39,343 bases of DNA, from the NCBI GenBank assembly GCA_009908385.1, contig JAAAPE010000146.1, positions 1-39,343 on the forward strand, in the 5' to 3' direction. The DNA comes from Gammaproteobacteria bacterium. Lineage in GTDB: Bacteria > Pseudomonadota > Gammaproteobacteria > Xanthomonadales > Wenzhouxiangellaceae. Each line of letters starts with the position of its first letter. Position 1 is the stretch's first letter. The position numbers were made by a program, and so were the translations under genes. The notes below the pieces were generated by a model, which searched no databases, was not told the DNA's origin, and worked only from the letters and a program-made list of their open reading frames with translations. Of this stretch, positions 18,061-28,235 are shown in pieces.

Positions 18061-18101
18061 CTACGATTCCAACCGTACTAATTCTCCCGTTATCATGTCA
18101 A
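18061..18101 (-). promoter_or_regulatory. Promoter with overlapping palindrome, lipoprotein 2
   Basis: Minus-strand -35 TTGACA (18096-18101), 18 bp spacer, -10-like TACGGT (18072-18077). The -10 lies within the palindrome TACGGTTGGAATCGTA (18062-18077). The block lies 19 bases upstream of the start codon, versus 20 bases in the paralogue. Confidence 0.65.
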
Positions 18102-18182
18102 ATGCGCGGCCCGGGTGCGGCCGGCCACGTGCGCTGGCGGCCGCGGTAAGATGACGCGCCTGATGAACTTCCGGTCTGTCCA

Positions 18183-18950
18183 ATGCGAGTGATTTCCCTC
18201 AACGCCAACGGCATCCGAGCCGCCCATCGCAAGGGCTTCTTCGACTGGCTCAGGAAGCAGGATGCCGATTTCGTCTGCATCCAGGAAACCAAGGCGCAGC
18301 ACTGGCAGTTGGCCGACCGGGACTTCTTTCCCGTCGGCTACCACTGCTATTACCACGACGCCGAGAAGAAGGGCTACTCGGGCGTGGCGCTCTACTCGAA
18401 GCACCAGCCGGTGCGGGTCGTCTACGGCCTGGGCTGGGACGAGTTCGATCGCGAAGGCCGCTGGCTGCAGGCCGACTTCGAGAACCTCAGCGTGGTCTCG
18501 CTCTACCTGCCCTCGGGCACCTCCAAGGACGAGCGCCAGCAGTTCAAGTACCGCTGCATGGAGCGCCTGCACCCGCATCTCGAGGAGCTCGCCGGCCACG
18601 ATCGCGACTACGCCATCTGCGGCGACTGGAACATCGCCCACAAGGAAATCGACCTCAAGAACTGGAAGGCCAACCAGAAGAACTCGGGGTTCCTGCCCGA
18701 AGAGCGCGCCTGGCTCGACGAAGTCTTCGGGCCGGTCGGCATGGTCGACGCCTTCCGCAGGATCGATCCCGAGCCCGATCGCTACACCTGGTGGTCGCAG
18801 CGCGGGCGCGCCTACGAGAACAACGTGGGGTGGCGCATCGACTACCAAGTCGCCACGACGGGGCTGGCCGAGCGGGCGCGCTCGGCCGAGATCTACACCG
18901 GGGAGAAGTTCTCCGACCACGCCCCGCTGATCCTGGATTATGACGACTGA
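18183..18950 (+). CDS. xthA: Exodeoxyribonuclease III
   Basis: 255 residues. This is an AP endonuclease/3'-5' exonuclease of base-excision repair, in the EEP nuclease fold. Key motifs are SLNANGIRAA at the start, the metal-binding Glu in IQETKAQ (E35), GDWNIAHKEIDLKNWK (Asp/Asn of the active site), WRIDYQ and the catalytic FSDHAPL. The ATG at 18183 gives the normal N-terminus. The 3' end overlaps ampG by 11 bases, so the two are probably co-transcribed, although their functions are unrelated. Confidence 0.95.
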   Translation: MRVISLNANGIRAAHRKGFFDWLRKQDADFVCIQETKAQHWQLADRDFFPVGYHCYYHDAEKKGYSGVALYSKHQPVRVVYGLGWDEFDREGRWLQADFENLSVVSLYLPSGTSKDERQQFKYRCMERLHPHLEELAGHDRDYAICGDWNIAHKEIDLKNWKANQKNSGFLPEERAWLDEVFGPVGMVDAFRRIDPEPDRYTWWSQRGRAYENNVGWRIDYQVATTGLAERARSAEIYTGEKFSDHAPLILDYDD

Positions 18951-20316
18951 CACCTCCACCGGGGGCCGCTGGAGCCAGGCCTGGGCCGTCTACACGCGTC
19001 CGACCGTGCTTCGCATGCTGCTGCTGGGCTTCTCCGCCGGGCTTCCATTCCTGCTGGTCTTCTCCACGTTGACCGCCTGGCTGCGCGACGAGGGTGTATC
19101 GCGCACCGCCATCGGCTTCTTCGCGTGGATCGGAATCACCTATTCGATCAAGGTCTTCTGGTCGCCGGTGGTCGATCGCGTGCGCCTGCCCGTGCTCACG
19201 CGCGCGTTCGGCCAGCGGCGCGGCTGGATGCTGCTCGCCCAGGTAGGCATCATGGCCGGCCTGGCGGGGATGGCGTTGACCGATCCGGTCGCCGACCTCA
19301 CCTGGGTCGCCCTGCTGGCGCTCCTGGTGGCCTTTGCGGCCGCGACCCAGGACATCACCATCGACGCCTTCCGGATCGAGTCCGACAGCGACGAGTTCCA
19401 GGCCGCGCTCGCCGCGACCTATGTGCTCGGCTACCGCATGGCCATCCTGGCCACCGGCGCCGGCGCGCTCTATATCGCCGACTACGCCAGCTGGACCCTG
19501 GCCTACCTGTGCATGAGCGCGCTGACGCTGGTCGGCATCTTCGCCGCGCTCATCTCCCCGGAACCGACCTCGCCCGAACGCCTGGATATCGAGCACGATC
19601 CGCTGGTCCAGCGCTACCGCGAACGCTCCCGGCTGCGCGGCAGGTTGCAGGACGCCGGTGCCTGGATCGCCGGTGCCGTCGTCGCGCCGCTGGTCGACTT
19701 CTTCCGCCGCAACGGCTGGCTGGCGCTGCCCGTTCTGGCGCTCATCGGCCTGTTCAAGGTCTCCGACCTCTCGATGGCGGCCATGGCCAACCCGCTTTAT
19801 CTCGACCTCGGTTTCACGCTCAGCGAGATCGCCACGGTCACCAAGATCTTCGGCATTGCCATGACCATTACGGGCGGGCTGCTGGGGGGCGTGCTGGTGG
19901 CCCGGTTCGGCATTCTGCCCATGCTGCTGGCCTCGGCCATCATCGTGGCGGTCACCAACCTGCTGTTCGCCTGGCTGGCGACCATCGGGCCGCAATTGTG
20001 GGCGCTGTTCATGACCATCGGCGCGGACAACCTCGCCAACGGTCTGTCGGCGACGGTGTTCATCGCCTGGCTTTCCTCGCTGGTGAGCCGCCGCTACACC
20101 GCGACGCAGTACGCGCTGTTCAGCTCCTTCATGACCTTGCCGGGCAAGCTGCTGGGCGGGCCTTCGGGCTGGATCGTCGACAACGCCGGCTACGTGTTCT
20201 TCTTCGTCTATGCCTCGGCGCTCGGCATCCCGGCCATCCTGCTGATCATCTGGCTGATGAGCCGCCGCTACACCGCGGCGGCGGTGCGCAACCACGACGA
20301 GGCCGCCGCCGACTGA
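18940..20316 (+). CDS. ampG: AmpG-type muropeptide permease (MFS)
   Basis: 458 residues with about 12-14 predicted membrane segments. The opening [31 protein letters not shown] matches the AmpG family, as do [11 protein letters not shown] and the [13 protein letters not shown] loop. AmpG imports anhydromuropeptides from the periplasm for recycling and indirectly affects beta-lactamase induction where AmpR/AmpC exist; neither is seen here. Its stop converges on anmK, the kinase of the same recycling route, which supports the assignment. Confidence 0.92.
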   Translation: MTTDTSTGGRWSQAWAVYTRPTVLRMLLLGFSAGLPFLLVFSTLTAWLRDEGVSRTAIGFFAWIGITYSIKVFWSPVVDRVRLPVLTRAFGQRRGWMLLAQVGIMAGLAGMALTDPVADLTWVALLALLVAFAAATQDITIDAFRIESDSDEFQAALAATYVLGYRMAILATGAGALYIADYASWTLAYLCMSALTLVGIFAALISPEPTSPERLDIEHDPLVQRYRERSRLRGRLQDAGAWIAGAVVAPLVDFFRRNGWLALPVLALIGLFKVSDLSMAAMANPLYLDLGFTLSEIATVTKIFGIAMTITGGLLGGVLVARFGILPMLLASAIIVAVTNLLFAWLATIGPQLWALFMTIGADNLANGLSATVFIAWLSSLVSRRYTATQYALFSSFMTLPGKLLGGPSGWIVDNAGYVFFFVYASALGIPAILLIIWLMSRRYTAAAVRNHDEAAAD

Positions 20317-20333
20317 GCGGCCGCCGATACGCC

Positions 20334-21458
20334 TCAGGCCGGGATGACGGCGCCGAGGTGGACCGGGTGGCGAGCGCCGGTCAGGCTGCGCGTGTCCACG
20401 GCTTCGCCCGCCAGGCGGCGCTGCGCCAGCCAGGCGAACAGCACGGCTTCGACCAGGTCCGGGTCGAGCCCGTGCTCCGCGGTCGATTCGATGCCCACCC
20501 CGGGCAGGTGGCGCCGCAGCCGGTCGAGCAGGTCGTCGTTGTGCACGCCGCCGCCGCAGACCAGCAGCCTGGCGCCCGACGGCGGCGCGACGCGCGCGAC
20601 CGACTGCGCGAGGCTCTTCGCGCTGAATTCGGCCAGGGTGGCCTGCACGTCGGCCGGGCGCTCGCCGGCCCATTCGGGCAGCCGCGCTTCGAGCCAGGCC
20701 GGACTGAAATATTCGATGCCGGTGCTCTTTGGCGGCGCCTGCTGCAGGTAGGGGTCGTCCATCAGTGCGTCGAGCCAGCCTTCATCGACTCGGCCGCTGG
20801 CGGCCCAGACGCCGGAGCGATCGTAGCGGGCGTCGAAATGATGGCGCCGGTACCACAGGTCGAGCAGGCAGTTGGCCGGCCCGCTGTCGAAGCCGCCGAG
20901 GTCTTCGCCCGGCTGGAGGACGGTGAGGTTGGCGATGCCGCCGAGGTTGGCGACCAGCCGCGTCTCGCCGGAATGCCGGAACACGGCGTCGTGGAGCAGC
21001 GGCGCCAGCGGCGCGCCCTGCCCGCCGGCGGCCAGGTCGGCGCGCCGGAAGTCGGCCACGGTGGTGATGCCGGTTTGCCGGGCCAGGCGCCAGGGGTCGC
21101 CGATCTGCAGCGTGAAGGGCGGCCTTGCCTCGGGATGGTGGACCACGGTCTGGCCGTGCGAGCCCACGGCACTGATCTGCGCCGGTTCGAGACCGCCCCG
21201 GTCCAGCACCGCGAGGGTCGCTTCGGCCAGCGCGTCTCCCAGGGTGGCGTCGAGCTTGCCCAGTGCGGCCACGGGGAAGCCATCCGGATCGCGCCGGACG
21301 GCGTCGAGACCGTCGGTCAGGTCGGCGTCGAAAGCATGGGTCAGCGCGGCCAGGACGGCCGGCTCAGAGCCCGAGAAATCCACCGCGACGGCGTCGATGC
21401 CGTCCATGCTGGTGCCGGAGATCAGTCCGACGTATCGCTCGCCGGATGGGCGTTCCAT
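20334..21458 (-). CDS. anmK: Anhydro-N-acetylmuramic acid kinase
   Basis: 374 residues. It phosphorylates and opens 1,6-anhydro-MurNAc to MurNAc-6-phosphate in cell-wall recycling. The N-terminal ATP-binding [20 protein letters not shown], the [11 protein letters not shown] motif, [11 protein letters not shown] and [13 protein letters not shown] are all characteristic, as is the C-terminal [15 protein letters not shown]. The ATG at 21458 is immediately next to the mepM stop, so the pair is one transcript. It converges with ampG, leaving 17 bases between the stops. Confidence 0.96.
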   Translation of the reverse strand: MERPSGERYVGLISGTSMDGIDAVAVDFSGSEPAVLAALTHAFDADLTDGLDAVRRDPDGFPVAALGKLDATLGDALAEATLAVLDRGGLEPAQISAVGSHGQTVVHHPEARPPFTLQIGDPWRLARQTGITTVADFRRADLAAGGQGAPLAPLLHDAVFRHSGETRLVANLGGIANLTVLQPGEDLGGFDSGPANCLLDLWYRRHHFDARYDRSGVWAASGRVDEGWLDALMDDPYLQQAPPKSTGIEYFSPAWLEARLPEWAGERPADVQATLAEFSAKSLAQSVARVAPPSGARLLVCGGGVHNDDLLDRLRRHLPGVGIESTAEHGLDPDLVEAVLFAWLAQRRLAGEAVDTRSLTGARHPVHLGAVIPA

Positions 21459-22940
21459 TCAGCAGCTGTTTTCCACGGCCTTGCAGCCGTCCTCGTCGTC
21501 GCGGCGCGCCAGCATGGCGCCGGTCGGCACCAGGCTGTCGAGGCGGGCCAGGTAACGTTCGCCGACCCGTCCGAACGCGTCCATGTGCTCGGCCGGCAGC
21601 GGTTCGGCCGGCGGCAGGTCGACCGTGCGCGGGTTGCGGTGTACGCCGTTGAGCAGGAACTCGTAGTGCAGGTGCGGCCCCGTGGCCAGGCCGGTCGCGC
21701 CCACCTGGCCGATGGTCTGGCCCTGGCGCACGCGATCGCCGCGGCTGACCACCTTGCGGGACAGGTGCAGGTAACGGGTGACGATGCTGTTGCCGTGCTG
21801 GATGAAGATGTAGTTGCCGTTGGCGCGGGTGTAGCCGGCTTCGATCACCTTGCCGTCGCCGGACGCCCAGACGGGCGTACCGGTGGCCGCCGCGTAGTCG
21901 GTGCCGTTGTGCGGCCGCACGCGCCTCGTGACCGGGTGCAGCCGGCGGGGATTGAAATTGGAGGACACGCGCGCGAAGTTCAGCGGCGTGCGCAGAAAGG
22001 CCTTGCGCATGGGCCGGCCGTCGGGCGCGAAGTAGTCGGGGCCGTTGCCGGCGTCGAAGCGGATGGCCTCGAAGGCGTCGCCCTGGTTGACGAAACGGGC
22101 GGCCAGAATCTCGCCGTCGCGCAGGTACTCGCCCTCGCGCCAGACTTCCTCGTAGACCAGGGCGAAGTGGTCGCCGTCGCGGATGTCGAGCGCGAAGTCG
22201 ATGTCCCAGCCGAAGATTGCGGCCAGGCGCATGATCATGCCGTCCGACAGGCCCGCTTCGCGCGCGTCGTTGTAGAGGGAGCTGTTGATGGTGCCCGAGG
22301 CCTCCACGATCCGGCGCTCGACCACGCGCGGTTCTGTCCGAGTGGCGAGGCCGTCGTCCTGGCGTTCGACGAACAGCCAGGCGTTTTCGTCCAGTTCGGT
22401 GCGCAGGGCCCGGAAGCCTTCCTCGGGGTCGATGTCGAAGGCGAACTCGTCGCCCGGCCGGATGCGGGCCAGGTCGCGCGTTTCACGCGTGGCGCCGACG
22501 ATCTCGTGAAGCAGGCCGGCGCTCAGCCCCAGGTCGCGGAAGACCCGCTCGAGGGTCTGGCCGGGGCGGATCTCGACGATCTGCCAGGATCGCCCGGTTG
22601 CCGCGGGCTCGGCGTCGGTTGCCAGGACCGGATTGGCGCCGATCGAGGCGGTGAGCACGCGCGGTTCGGGTGCGGGCGCTCCGGACTCGGCCAGGCGCGG
22701 CAGGTCGACGGGCCGGACGCTGGCCGCCGGCGAACCCCCGGGGCCGCTGGGAATCAGCGAAATCACTACGCCCAGCGCGATCAGGCCGACGGCGGCCAGG
22801 CTCACGTGCGGGCGCTCGCGCAGGGCGCGAGCACAGTGACGGCTCAGGCCACGGGCGGCCGTTGTGACGGTTTCCGCCAGGGCGCCGATCGAACGATGCG
22901 GCCTGGAACGGCCGAATGTCGCCATGGATTTTCTGTTCAT
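21459..22940 (-). CDS. mepM: M23 family murein endopeptidase (MepM-like)
   Basis: 493 residues. One N-terminal membrane anchor ([18 protein letters not shown]) precedes a periplasmic region with a LysM/OapA-like stretch ([20 protein letters not shown]). A C-terminal LytM/peptidase M23 domain carries the zinc motif [14 protein letters not shown] and HLHYEF. The family cleaves peptidoglycan cross-links to allow wall expansion. It is adjacent to anmK on one side and divergent from tyrS on the other, an order also known in Pseudomonas. The gap to tyrS (22941-23051) must hold both promoters; none was clear. Confidence 0.93.
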   Translation of the reverse strand: MNRKSMATFGRSRPHRSIGALAETVTTAARGLSRHCARALRERPHVSLAAVGLIALGVVISLIPSGPGGSPAASVRPVDLPRLAESGAPAPEPRVLTASIGANPVLATDAEPAATGRSWQIVEIRPGQTLERVFRDLGLSAGLLHEIVGATRETRDLARIRPGDEFAFDIDPEEGFRALRTELDENAWLFVERQDDGLATRTEPRVVERRIVEASGTINSSLYNDAREAGLSDGMIMRLAAIFGWDIDFALDIRDGDHFALVYEEVWREGEYLRDGEILAARFVNQGDAFEAIRFDAGNGPDYFAPDGRPMRKAFLRTPLNFARVSSNFNPRRLHPVTRRVRPHNGTDYAAATGTPVWASGDGKVIEAGYTRANGNYIFIQHGNSIVTRYLHLSRKVVSRGDRVRQGQTIGQVGATGLATGPHLHYEFLLNGVHRNPRTVDLPPAEPLPAEHMDAFGRVGERYLARLDSLVPTGAMLARRDDEDGCKAVENSC

Positions 22941-23051
22941 GCACCACGAATAGGCGTTGCAAACCCGTTAACATTACCGACTTCCGGCCGGACAAGTCAA
23001 CGAGTACGTGCCGGCACCCGCACGCCAATCCAGCATGGACACGACGATAAA

Positions 23052-24233
23052 GTGACGGACATCAACGAACTCATTCGCGGCGCCGCCGAGGTGATCCAGG
23101 CCGACGAGCTCGCCCGGCGGCTCGATGAAGGTCGCCCGCTTCGCGTCAAGGTCGGCTTCGATCCCACGGCACCCGACCTGCATCTGGGGCACACCGTCAT
23201 CCTCAACGCCATGCGCCGTTTCCAGGACGCCGGCCACGAGGTGATCTTCCTGATCGGGGACTTCACCGGCATGATCGGCGACCCGACGGGCAAGAACGTC
23301 ACGCGCAAGCCGCTTACCGAGGATGATGTCCGCTCAAACGCGCAGACCTACCGCGAACAGGTCTTCAAGATCCTCGATCGCGAGCGCACCGAAGTGCGTT
23401 TCAACTCCGAGTGGTTCTCGGACATGAGCGCGGCCGACATGATCCGGCTGGCGTCGCAGCACACCGTGGCGCGCATGCTCGAGCGCGACGACTTCGAAAA
23501 GCGCTACCGGGCGAACCAGGCGATCGCCATCCACGAATTCCTCTACCCGCTGGTTCAGGGACACGATTCGGTGGCGCTGAAGGCCGACGTCGAAATGGGC
23601 GGCACCGACCAGAAGTTCAACCTGCTCGTCGGTCGCCAGCTGCAGCAGCAGGCCGGACAGCCGCCGCAGATCATCATTACCTGGCCGCTGCTCGAAGGTA
23701 CCGACGGGGTCCAGAAGATGTCGAAGTCGCTGGACAACTATGTCGGCATCGACGAATCGCCCGACGACATGTTCGGCAAGCTGATGAGCATCTCCGACGA
23801 ACTGATGTGGCGCTACTTCGAGCTGCTCAGCTTCCGGCCCATCGAGGACATCGAGGCACTCCAGCAGGCGGTGGCCGACGGCGGCAATCCGCGCGACGCC
23901 AAGTTCGCCCTGGCGATGGAGATCGTCGACCGCTTCCACGGCAGCGGCGCCGGCGAGAAAGCGCGCGATACCTTCATCGCCCGCTTCCGCCGGGGTCAGA
24001 TGCCCGAGGACATCGACGAGCACGAACTCGACGGGCCGATCGGCCTGCCCGCGGCGCTGACCGCCTGCGGTCTGACCGCTTCCAACTCCGAAGCCTTCCG
24101 CATGCTCAAGCAGGGCGCGGTCAAGATCGACGGGGACAAGGTCGACGATCGCGATCGCGAACTCGAGTCCGGCTTCGAGGGCGTGCTTCAGGTCGGCAAG
24201 CGGCGATTCGCCCGGGTCCGGGTCAGGGGCTGA
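23052..24233 (+). CDS. tyrS: Tyrosyl-tRNA synthetase
   Basis: 393 residues. The class I signatures are HLGHTVIL (HIGH-like) and KMSKS in [13 protein letters not shown]-terminal S4 RNA-binding domain follows ([21 protein letters not shown]). The reading frame remains open far upstream, so the start is a judgement: GTG at 23052 gives the expected N-terminus ([14 protein letters not shown]). A six-codon ORF (ATG at 23035, encoding MDTTIK) ends with a TGA that overlaps this GTG as GTGA, and no strong ribosome-binding site is seen before the GTG. Confidence 0.94.
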   Translation: MTDINELIRGAAEVIQADELARRLDEGRPLRVKVGFDPTAPDLHLGHTVILNAMRRFQDAGHEVIFLIGDFTGMIGDPTGKNVTRKPLTEDDVRSNAQTYREQVFKILDRERTEVRFNSEWFSDMSAADMIRLASQHTVARMLERDDFEKRYRANQAIAIHEFLYPLVQGHDSVALKADVEMGGTDQKFNLLVGRQLQQQAGQPPQIIITWPLLEGTDGVQKMSKSLDNYVGIDESPDDMFGKLMSISDELMWRYFELLSFRPIEDIEALQQAVADGGNPRDAKFALAMEIVDRFHGSGAGEKARDTFIARFRRGQMPEDIDEHELDGPIGLPAALTACGLTASNSEAFRMLKQGAVKIDGDKVDDRDRELESGFEGVLQVGKRRFARVRVRG

Positions 24234-24248
24234 TCCCGGCGCGCCGGA

Positions 24249-24857
24249 TCACTGGCCGTAGGTCGGACCGTCCTCGAGAAACGCGCGTTCTTCCGCGGTG
24301 CTCTCGCGACCCAGGGCCTTGTTGCGATGCGGGTATCGGCCGAAGCGCTCGATGATGTCGGCGTGTTCGCGCGCGAACTTCAGGAAGCCCTCGGCCACGC
24401 CCGCGTGCTCCGGAAAGTCGGCTGCGAGCGTTTCGTACTGCCGCACGGACTGTTCCTGGACCAGCGGGTCCTCGCTGTGCTGCAGCGGCATATAGAAGAA
24501 AGCGCGTTCGGCCAGCCCCAGCGACCGGTCCACGTCGCCGCCGATGCCCGCCAGGGTCAGCGCCAGGGCCTGGCCGTCATGGGCGAAGGCCTCGGGCTTG
24601 CGCCGAAAGACCACGCGCGGCGCCTGGTCCAGGGCCAGGATGAGCGCCAGGCGCCCCTCCGCGCTGTCCATCCAGTCGGTCAGCAGGCCGGCCGCCGCCT
24701 CGCGCATGGTCGGCTCGAGGCGCTCCTGCACGGCCCGGTCGTCCGATGCGCTCGGCTTGAACCAGAACCCCATGCGCTCGCCGATTCGCTCGGGCGCGTT
24801 GCGGGCCGCTCCGAACCAGAAGTCGAGTACGGCGCCGGGCTCGCTCGACCGGCCCAT
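24249..24857 (-). CDS. DUF924 family protein
   Basis: 202 residues from the ATG at 24857; a GTG at 24872 is possible. Typical DUF924 landmarks are VLDFWFG near the start, the FKPSASDDRAVQERL region, LILALDQAPRVVFR, FFYMPLQHSED and the C-terminal RFGRYPHRNKALGRES. The fold is helical and TPR-like in known members; the function is not established. It converges with tyrS, with 15 bases between the stops. Confidence 0.88.
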   Translation of the reverse strand: MGRSSEPGAVLDFWFGAARNAPERIGERMGFWFKPSASDDRAVQERLEPTMREAAAGLLTDWMDSAEGRLALILALDQAPRVVFRRKPEAFAHDGQALALTLAGIGGDVDRSLGLAERAFFYMPLQHSEDPLVQEQSVRQYETLAADFPEHAGVAEGFLKFAREHADIIERFGRYPHRNKALGRESTAEERAFLEDGPTYGQ

Positions 24858-24903
24858 TATCGGAGGCACCAATGCCGGCGCGGCGATTCGAGCAGCAACG
24901 ATG

Positions 24904-25083
24904 CTAACCTTTGGGTCCGAGCAACAGCCAGAGAATCAGGCCGAGCAATGGCAGGAACAGCAAGAGCAGGATCCACAGGACCTTGGCACCGGTGCCGGCG
25001 GAACTCGATGCGGTCTTGACGATGGCCCAGATGATGATGATCAGCCAGATCAGGCTCAGGATGCCGGTGACTTCGATGCCCAT
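24904..25083 (-). CDS. Small PLDc_N-domain membrane protein
   Basis: 59 residues from the ATG at 25083, which has AAGGAGA just upstream; an in-frame start 42 bases earlier lacks this. Two hydrophobic segments (GILSLIWLIIIIWAIVKTA and VLWILLLLFLPLLGLILWLLL) end in GPKG, the pattern of the short phospholipase D-nuclease N-terminal (PLDc_N) membrane domain. No nuclease domain follows. It is probably an inner-membrane peptide of unknown role. Confidence 0.82.
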   Translation of the reverse strand: MGIEVTGILSLIWLIIIIWAIVKTASSSAGTGAKVLWILLLLFLPLLGLILWLLLGPKG

Positions 25084-25173
25084 GGGGGTCTCCTTCGGTT
25101 CGGGATCCGGGTTGGTGGTGAACAAGCATCGGCGCTTCGATCATCGCCGTCAAGCGCTCCTCCGGCAGCCTGC

Positions 25174-26217
25174 ATGAATCGCCGGCAAAGGGAACGATTC
25201 GGCCCGCCGCGCAAGTCGGCCGCCGGAGGACACTGGCGCCAGAGGCTGCGCGCGGACTTTCGCCTGGCCATCATCAGCCTTTTCGGGGTAAGCGTTATGG
25301 CCGGGATCCTGCCCCTGGCCGCCTATCGCTTCTACGTGGGCGACTGGCTGACAGGAACGGGCGATCTGGTGCTGGTGGCGGTCTTCGCTGCGCTGGTGGC
25401 GTATGCCTGGTCGAGCGGACGTGCCGGACGGGCCGCGCGCCTGATCGCGGTCACCATGACCGGCGGTTACCTGGCACTGGTGATCTTCGGCAGCATCAGC
25501 GTGATGTGGGCCTTCCCGATCCTGGGCGCCGGATTCCTGCTGGCCGACCGCGTGTTTGCTTCGCTCAGCGCCGTGGGAACGCTGGCGATCACGGCCCTGT
25601 TCGCCGACCGCTTCGACGCCGCGGTCGATATCTGGAGTTTCCTGATCACCGGCCTGCTCGTCAGCGTCTTCGGCCTGATCTTCGCCACGCGCACGGAAAT
25701 CCAGCAACGCCAGCTCAGCGAGATCGCCAGTCGCGACCCGCTGACCCGCGCGGGCAATCGCCGCGCCCTGCGCTATGCGCTCGACGAAGCCGCGGCCTTG
25801 AAGGTCCGTTACGACAGCCCGACCAGCCTCATCCTGCTCGACCTCGATCACTTCAAGTCCATCAACGACGTCCACGGCCACGAGGCGGGGGACCAGGTGC
25901 TGGTCAGCCTGGCCGAGCTCGTCACCTCGAGGCTGCGGGGGCAGGACAGCCTTTTCCGCCTGGGGGGCGAAGAGTTCGTGGTCCTTCTGGCCGGAACGCA
26001 TGCCGGCGAGGCCGAACGCCTGGCCGGCATCATCAGGCGCACGCTGTCCACGCAGCTCGACGGACCGGGCGGCTCGGTCACGGCGAGCATGGGCGTTGCC
26101 GAGCTGGCGCCGAGCGAGCCGGTCCGGGAATGGCTGGCACGCGCCGACGAGGCGCTCTACGAGGCCAAGCGCAGCGGTCGCGACCGGGTCGTGACGGCCC
26201 GCCCTCCCGACGCCTGA
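25174..26217 (+). CDS. Membrane diguanylate cyclase (GGDEF)
   Basis: 347 residues from the ATG at 25174. Five or six hydrophobic segments fill residues about 30-180 (for example LVLVAVFAALVAYAW and FLITGLLVSVFGLIFA). A GGDEF domain with the active-site variant GGEEF follows, consistent with catalytic activity. An inhibitory-site motif RGQD lies five residues before it, suggesting product inhibition by cyclic di-GMP. DPLTRAGNRRAL and DLDHFKSINDVHGHEAGD are also typical. It ends 46 bases before argF' on the same strand, so argF' may share its transcript or have a promoter in that gap. Confidence 0.92.
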   Translation: MNRRQRERFGPPRKSAAGGHWRQRLRADFRLAIISLFGVSVMAGILPLAAYRFYVGDWLTGTGDLVLVAVFAALVAYAWSSGRAGRAARLIAVTMTGGYLALVIFGSISVMWAFPILGAGFLLADRVFASLSAVGTLAITALFADRFDAAVDIWSFLITGLLVSVFGLIFATRTEIQQRQLSEIASRDPLTRAGNRRALRYALDEAAALKVRYDSPTSLILLDLDHFKSINDVHGHEAGDQVLVSLAELVTSRLRGQDSLFRLGGEEFVVLLAGTHAGEAERLAGIIRRTLSTQLDGPGGSVTASMGVAELAPSEPVREWLARADEALYEAKRSGRDRVVTARPPDA

Positions 26218-26263
26218 TCAAACCTGCTATCGTCGGGTTTCCCAACCGCTCGACGACCCAGCC

Positions 26264-27259
26264 ATGCGCCATTTCCTGACGACTCTCGACTGGTCGCGCG
26301 CCGAACTGCAGGCCCTGCTCGATCGCGCCCGCCTGTGGCGCGACGGCGAGTCGGGCCGGCCGCTTGCGGGCCGTTCCGTCGCCTTGCTGTTTCTCAACCC
26401 CTCGCTGAGGACGCGCGCCTCGTTCGAAGTGGGCATCTACGAACTCGGCGCCCACGCCGTCGTGCTCGAGCCCGGACGCGGCGCCTGGGGCATCGAATTC
26501 GAGCCCGGCGTGGTCATGGACGGCGACGCCGAGGAGCACATCGCCGAGGTGGCGGGCGTGCTCTCGCGTTACTGCGACGCCATCGCGCTGCGGGCCTTTC
26601 CGCTGTTCCGGGACTGGCAGGAAGACCGCCAGGACAAGGTGATCCGGTCGCTGGCGCAGTACGCGCGCGTGCCCGTCATCAACATGGAAACCATCGTGCA
26701 CCCCTGCCAGGAACTGGCCCTGATGCGCACCATCCAGGACCACATCGGCGAGCCCGACGGCAAGACCTTCGTGCTGACCTGGACCTGGCACCCGCGGCCG
26801 CTCAACACCGCCGTGGCCAATTCCGCTCTGTTGATCGCGAGCAAGTTCGGCATGAACATCCGCATGCTGATTCCCGACGAGGCCTATCGCCTCGACGAGC
26901 AGTTCATGGACGCCGCCGACCGCCAGGCCAACGACTCCGGCGGCTCGCTGGAGGTCACCACCGACATCGAGTCCGCCTACTCGGGCGCGGACTTCGTCTA
27001 CGCCAAGAGCTGGGGCGCGCTGCCCTTCTACGGCCGGCCCGAAGAAGAAGCGAAGCTGCGCGAGCCCTTCCGCCACTTCATCGTCGATGAGGCCAAGATG
27101 GCGCTGACCGACAACGCCCGATTCAGCCACTGCCTGCCGCTCAGGCGCAACATCAAGGCCACCGACGGCGTCATGGACGCCGACTACTGCGTCGCCCTCG
27201 ACGAGGCCGAGTATCGGCTGCACTGCCAGAAGGCCTTGTTGGCTGAATTGATTGGTTAG
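26264..27259 (+). CDS. argF': N-acetylornithine carbamoyltransferase
   Basis: 331 residues. It resembles the Xanthomonas acetylornithine transcarbamylase far more than ordinary OTCase: LNPSLRTRASFE (44-55) for carbamoyl phosphate, VMDGDAEEHIAEVAGVL, VPVINMETIVHPCQELA, TWHPRPLNTAVANSAL, AKSWGALPFYG, VDEAKMALTDNARFSHCLPLRRN. The Glu-rich GDAEEH segment fits acetyl- over succinylornithine forms, which to my recollection have Pro there. The product would be N-acetylcitrulline, later used by argE and argG. No arginine leader peptide is seen in the 46-base gap upstream. A repeat begins 5 bases after the stop. Confidence 0.95.
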   Translation: MRHFLTTLDWSRAELQALLDRARLWRDGESGRPLAGRSVALLFLNPSLRTRASFEVGIYELGAHAVVLEPGRGAWGIEFEPGVVMDGDAEEHIAEVAGVLSRYCDAIALRAFPLFRDWQEDRQDKVIRSLAQYARVPVINMETIVHPCQELALMRTIQDHIGEPDGKTFVLTWTWHPRPLNTAVANSALLIASKFGMNIRMLIPDEAYRLDEQFMDAADRQANDSGGSLEVTTDIESAYSGADFVYAKSWGALPFYGRPEEEAKLREPFRHFIVDEAKMALTDNARFSHCLPLRRNIKATDGVMDADYCVALDEAEYRLHCQKALLAELIG

Positions 27260-27264
27260 TTGGC

Positions 27265-27304
27265 TGCTTCGTTGTTTCGTTCTTTCGTTTTTTGGTTTTT
27301 TGGT
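27265..27304 (+). repeat. Left period-8 array (five degenerate octamers)
   Basis: TGCTTCGT, TGTTTCGT, TCTTTCGT, TTTTTGGT, TTTTTGGT. These mirror the exact octamer array at 28236-28275 and start 5 bases after the argF' stop codon. Confidence 0.8.
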
Positions 27305-27375
27305 TCGGCATCTGCCGGGCGTTGCGGGGCGGCTGCGCCGCGGGGCCTATGGCGCTTTCTGCACTCGGCACCGTA

Positions 27376-27407
27376 GTCCCGGACGGAGCGCAACGCCGAT
27401 CCGGGAC
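27376..27407. repeat. 32 bp stem-loop module
   Basis: GTCCCGGA and TCCGGGAC arms; the second of four copies in the window. Confidence 0.85.
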
Positions 27408-27460
27408 CTTTTCGCCGAATGGCCGCGCGTCCTACTGCGCTGACTGCACTCGGCACTGTA

Positions 27461-27492
27461 GTCCCGGACGGAGCGAAGCGCCGATCCGGGAC
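27461..27492. repeat. 32 bp stem-loop module
   Basis: The same arms as at 27376; here the module is locally duplicated, 85 bases from the previous copy. Confidence 0.85.
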
Positions 27493-27627
27493 CTTCTTGC
27501 CGAATGGCAGTGTCCCGGCTTATTGCTCCCTGCCGTAGATCGGGGGTTTTCGCCACCGGCCGCTGTGGCGTCCTCGACAAGTCAACTGCGATTTCGCCCG
27601 GGCCCGCTTCGCGGGGTCTTGCGGCGA

Positions 27628-27657
27628 CTTACTTTTTTCAATTACCAAAAAAGTAAG
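27628..27657. repeat. CTTACTTTTTT stem-loop
   Basis: Perfect 11 bp arms and an 8-base loop; reverse-strand counterpart of 122-151. Confidence 0.85.
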
Positions 27658-27860
27658 CAAAAGGGCTCTTAAAAGATGCCGGAGGGTCCGCAGGTGTCGT
27701 GTCATCCGAAAGCCCAGAAGCCAGACCAGGGTCACTTTCGGCTTGTGCCGAAGTCCCGGCGAATCCAGCCGGGCTCGAACAACGTCGTAACCGGAGTTCT
27801 GGAGCCCCCACTCAGCCCAAGTCCCGAGACATTCAACGGCGTCTTTTAAGAGCGTTTTTG

Positions 27861-27890
27861 GTGACTTTTGTCGCGATTGACAAAAGTTAC
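27861..27890. repeat. Diverged 12 bp stem-loop
   Basis: GTGACTTTTGTC and GACAAAAGTTAC pair at 11 of 12 positions around a 6-base loop. It occupies the place in the inverted half that the CTTACTTTTTT hairpin holds in the other half. Confidence 0.7.
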
Positions 27891-28131
27891 CCGGCGCAAG
27901 AGCCTGCGAAGCAGGCCGGCCGGAACGCCTTTGACTTGTCGAGGGCGCCCACGCGCCCGGCGCCCCATGCCAGCTAGAGACCAAGTCATCGACGAACCAC
28001 CGCAAGACCCCGCGAAGCGGGCCCGGGCGAAACAGACTTTGACTGGTCGAGACCTCCACGGAGTTCGGTGGCGCAAGCCCACGATCCACGGCGGGGAGCA
28101 ACAATCCGATGCCCTGCCATTCGGCGAAAAG

Positions 28132-28163
28132 GTCCCGGATCTGCGCTTCGCTCCGTCCGGGAC
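28132..28163. repeat. 32 bp stem-loop module
   Basis: Fourth copy of the GTCCCGGA/TCCGGGAC module, in the inverted half of the element and oriented as at 287-318. Confidence 0.85.
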
Positions 28164-28235
28164 TACACTGGAGTGAGTTCCATAGTTCACGCGGCGCAGC
28201 CGCCCCGCCACGCCCAGCGGATGCCGAACCTAAAA

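Noticed and set aside
19125-23051. Long plus-strand frame running into tyrS
   Set aside because: The part before 23052 is out of frame with ampG and antisense to anmK and mepM; only the tyrS segment is real.
26218-26263. Possible Arg leader before argF'
   Set aside because: The 46-base gap has no Arg-rich ORF and no terminator; only a short GGTT/AACC stem.
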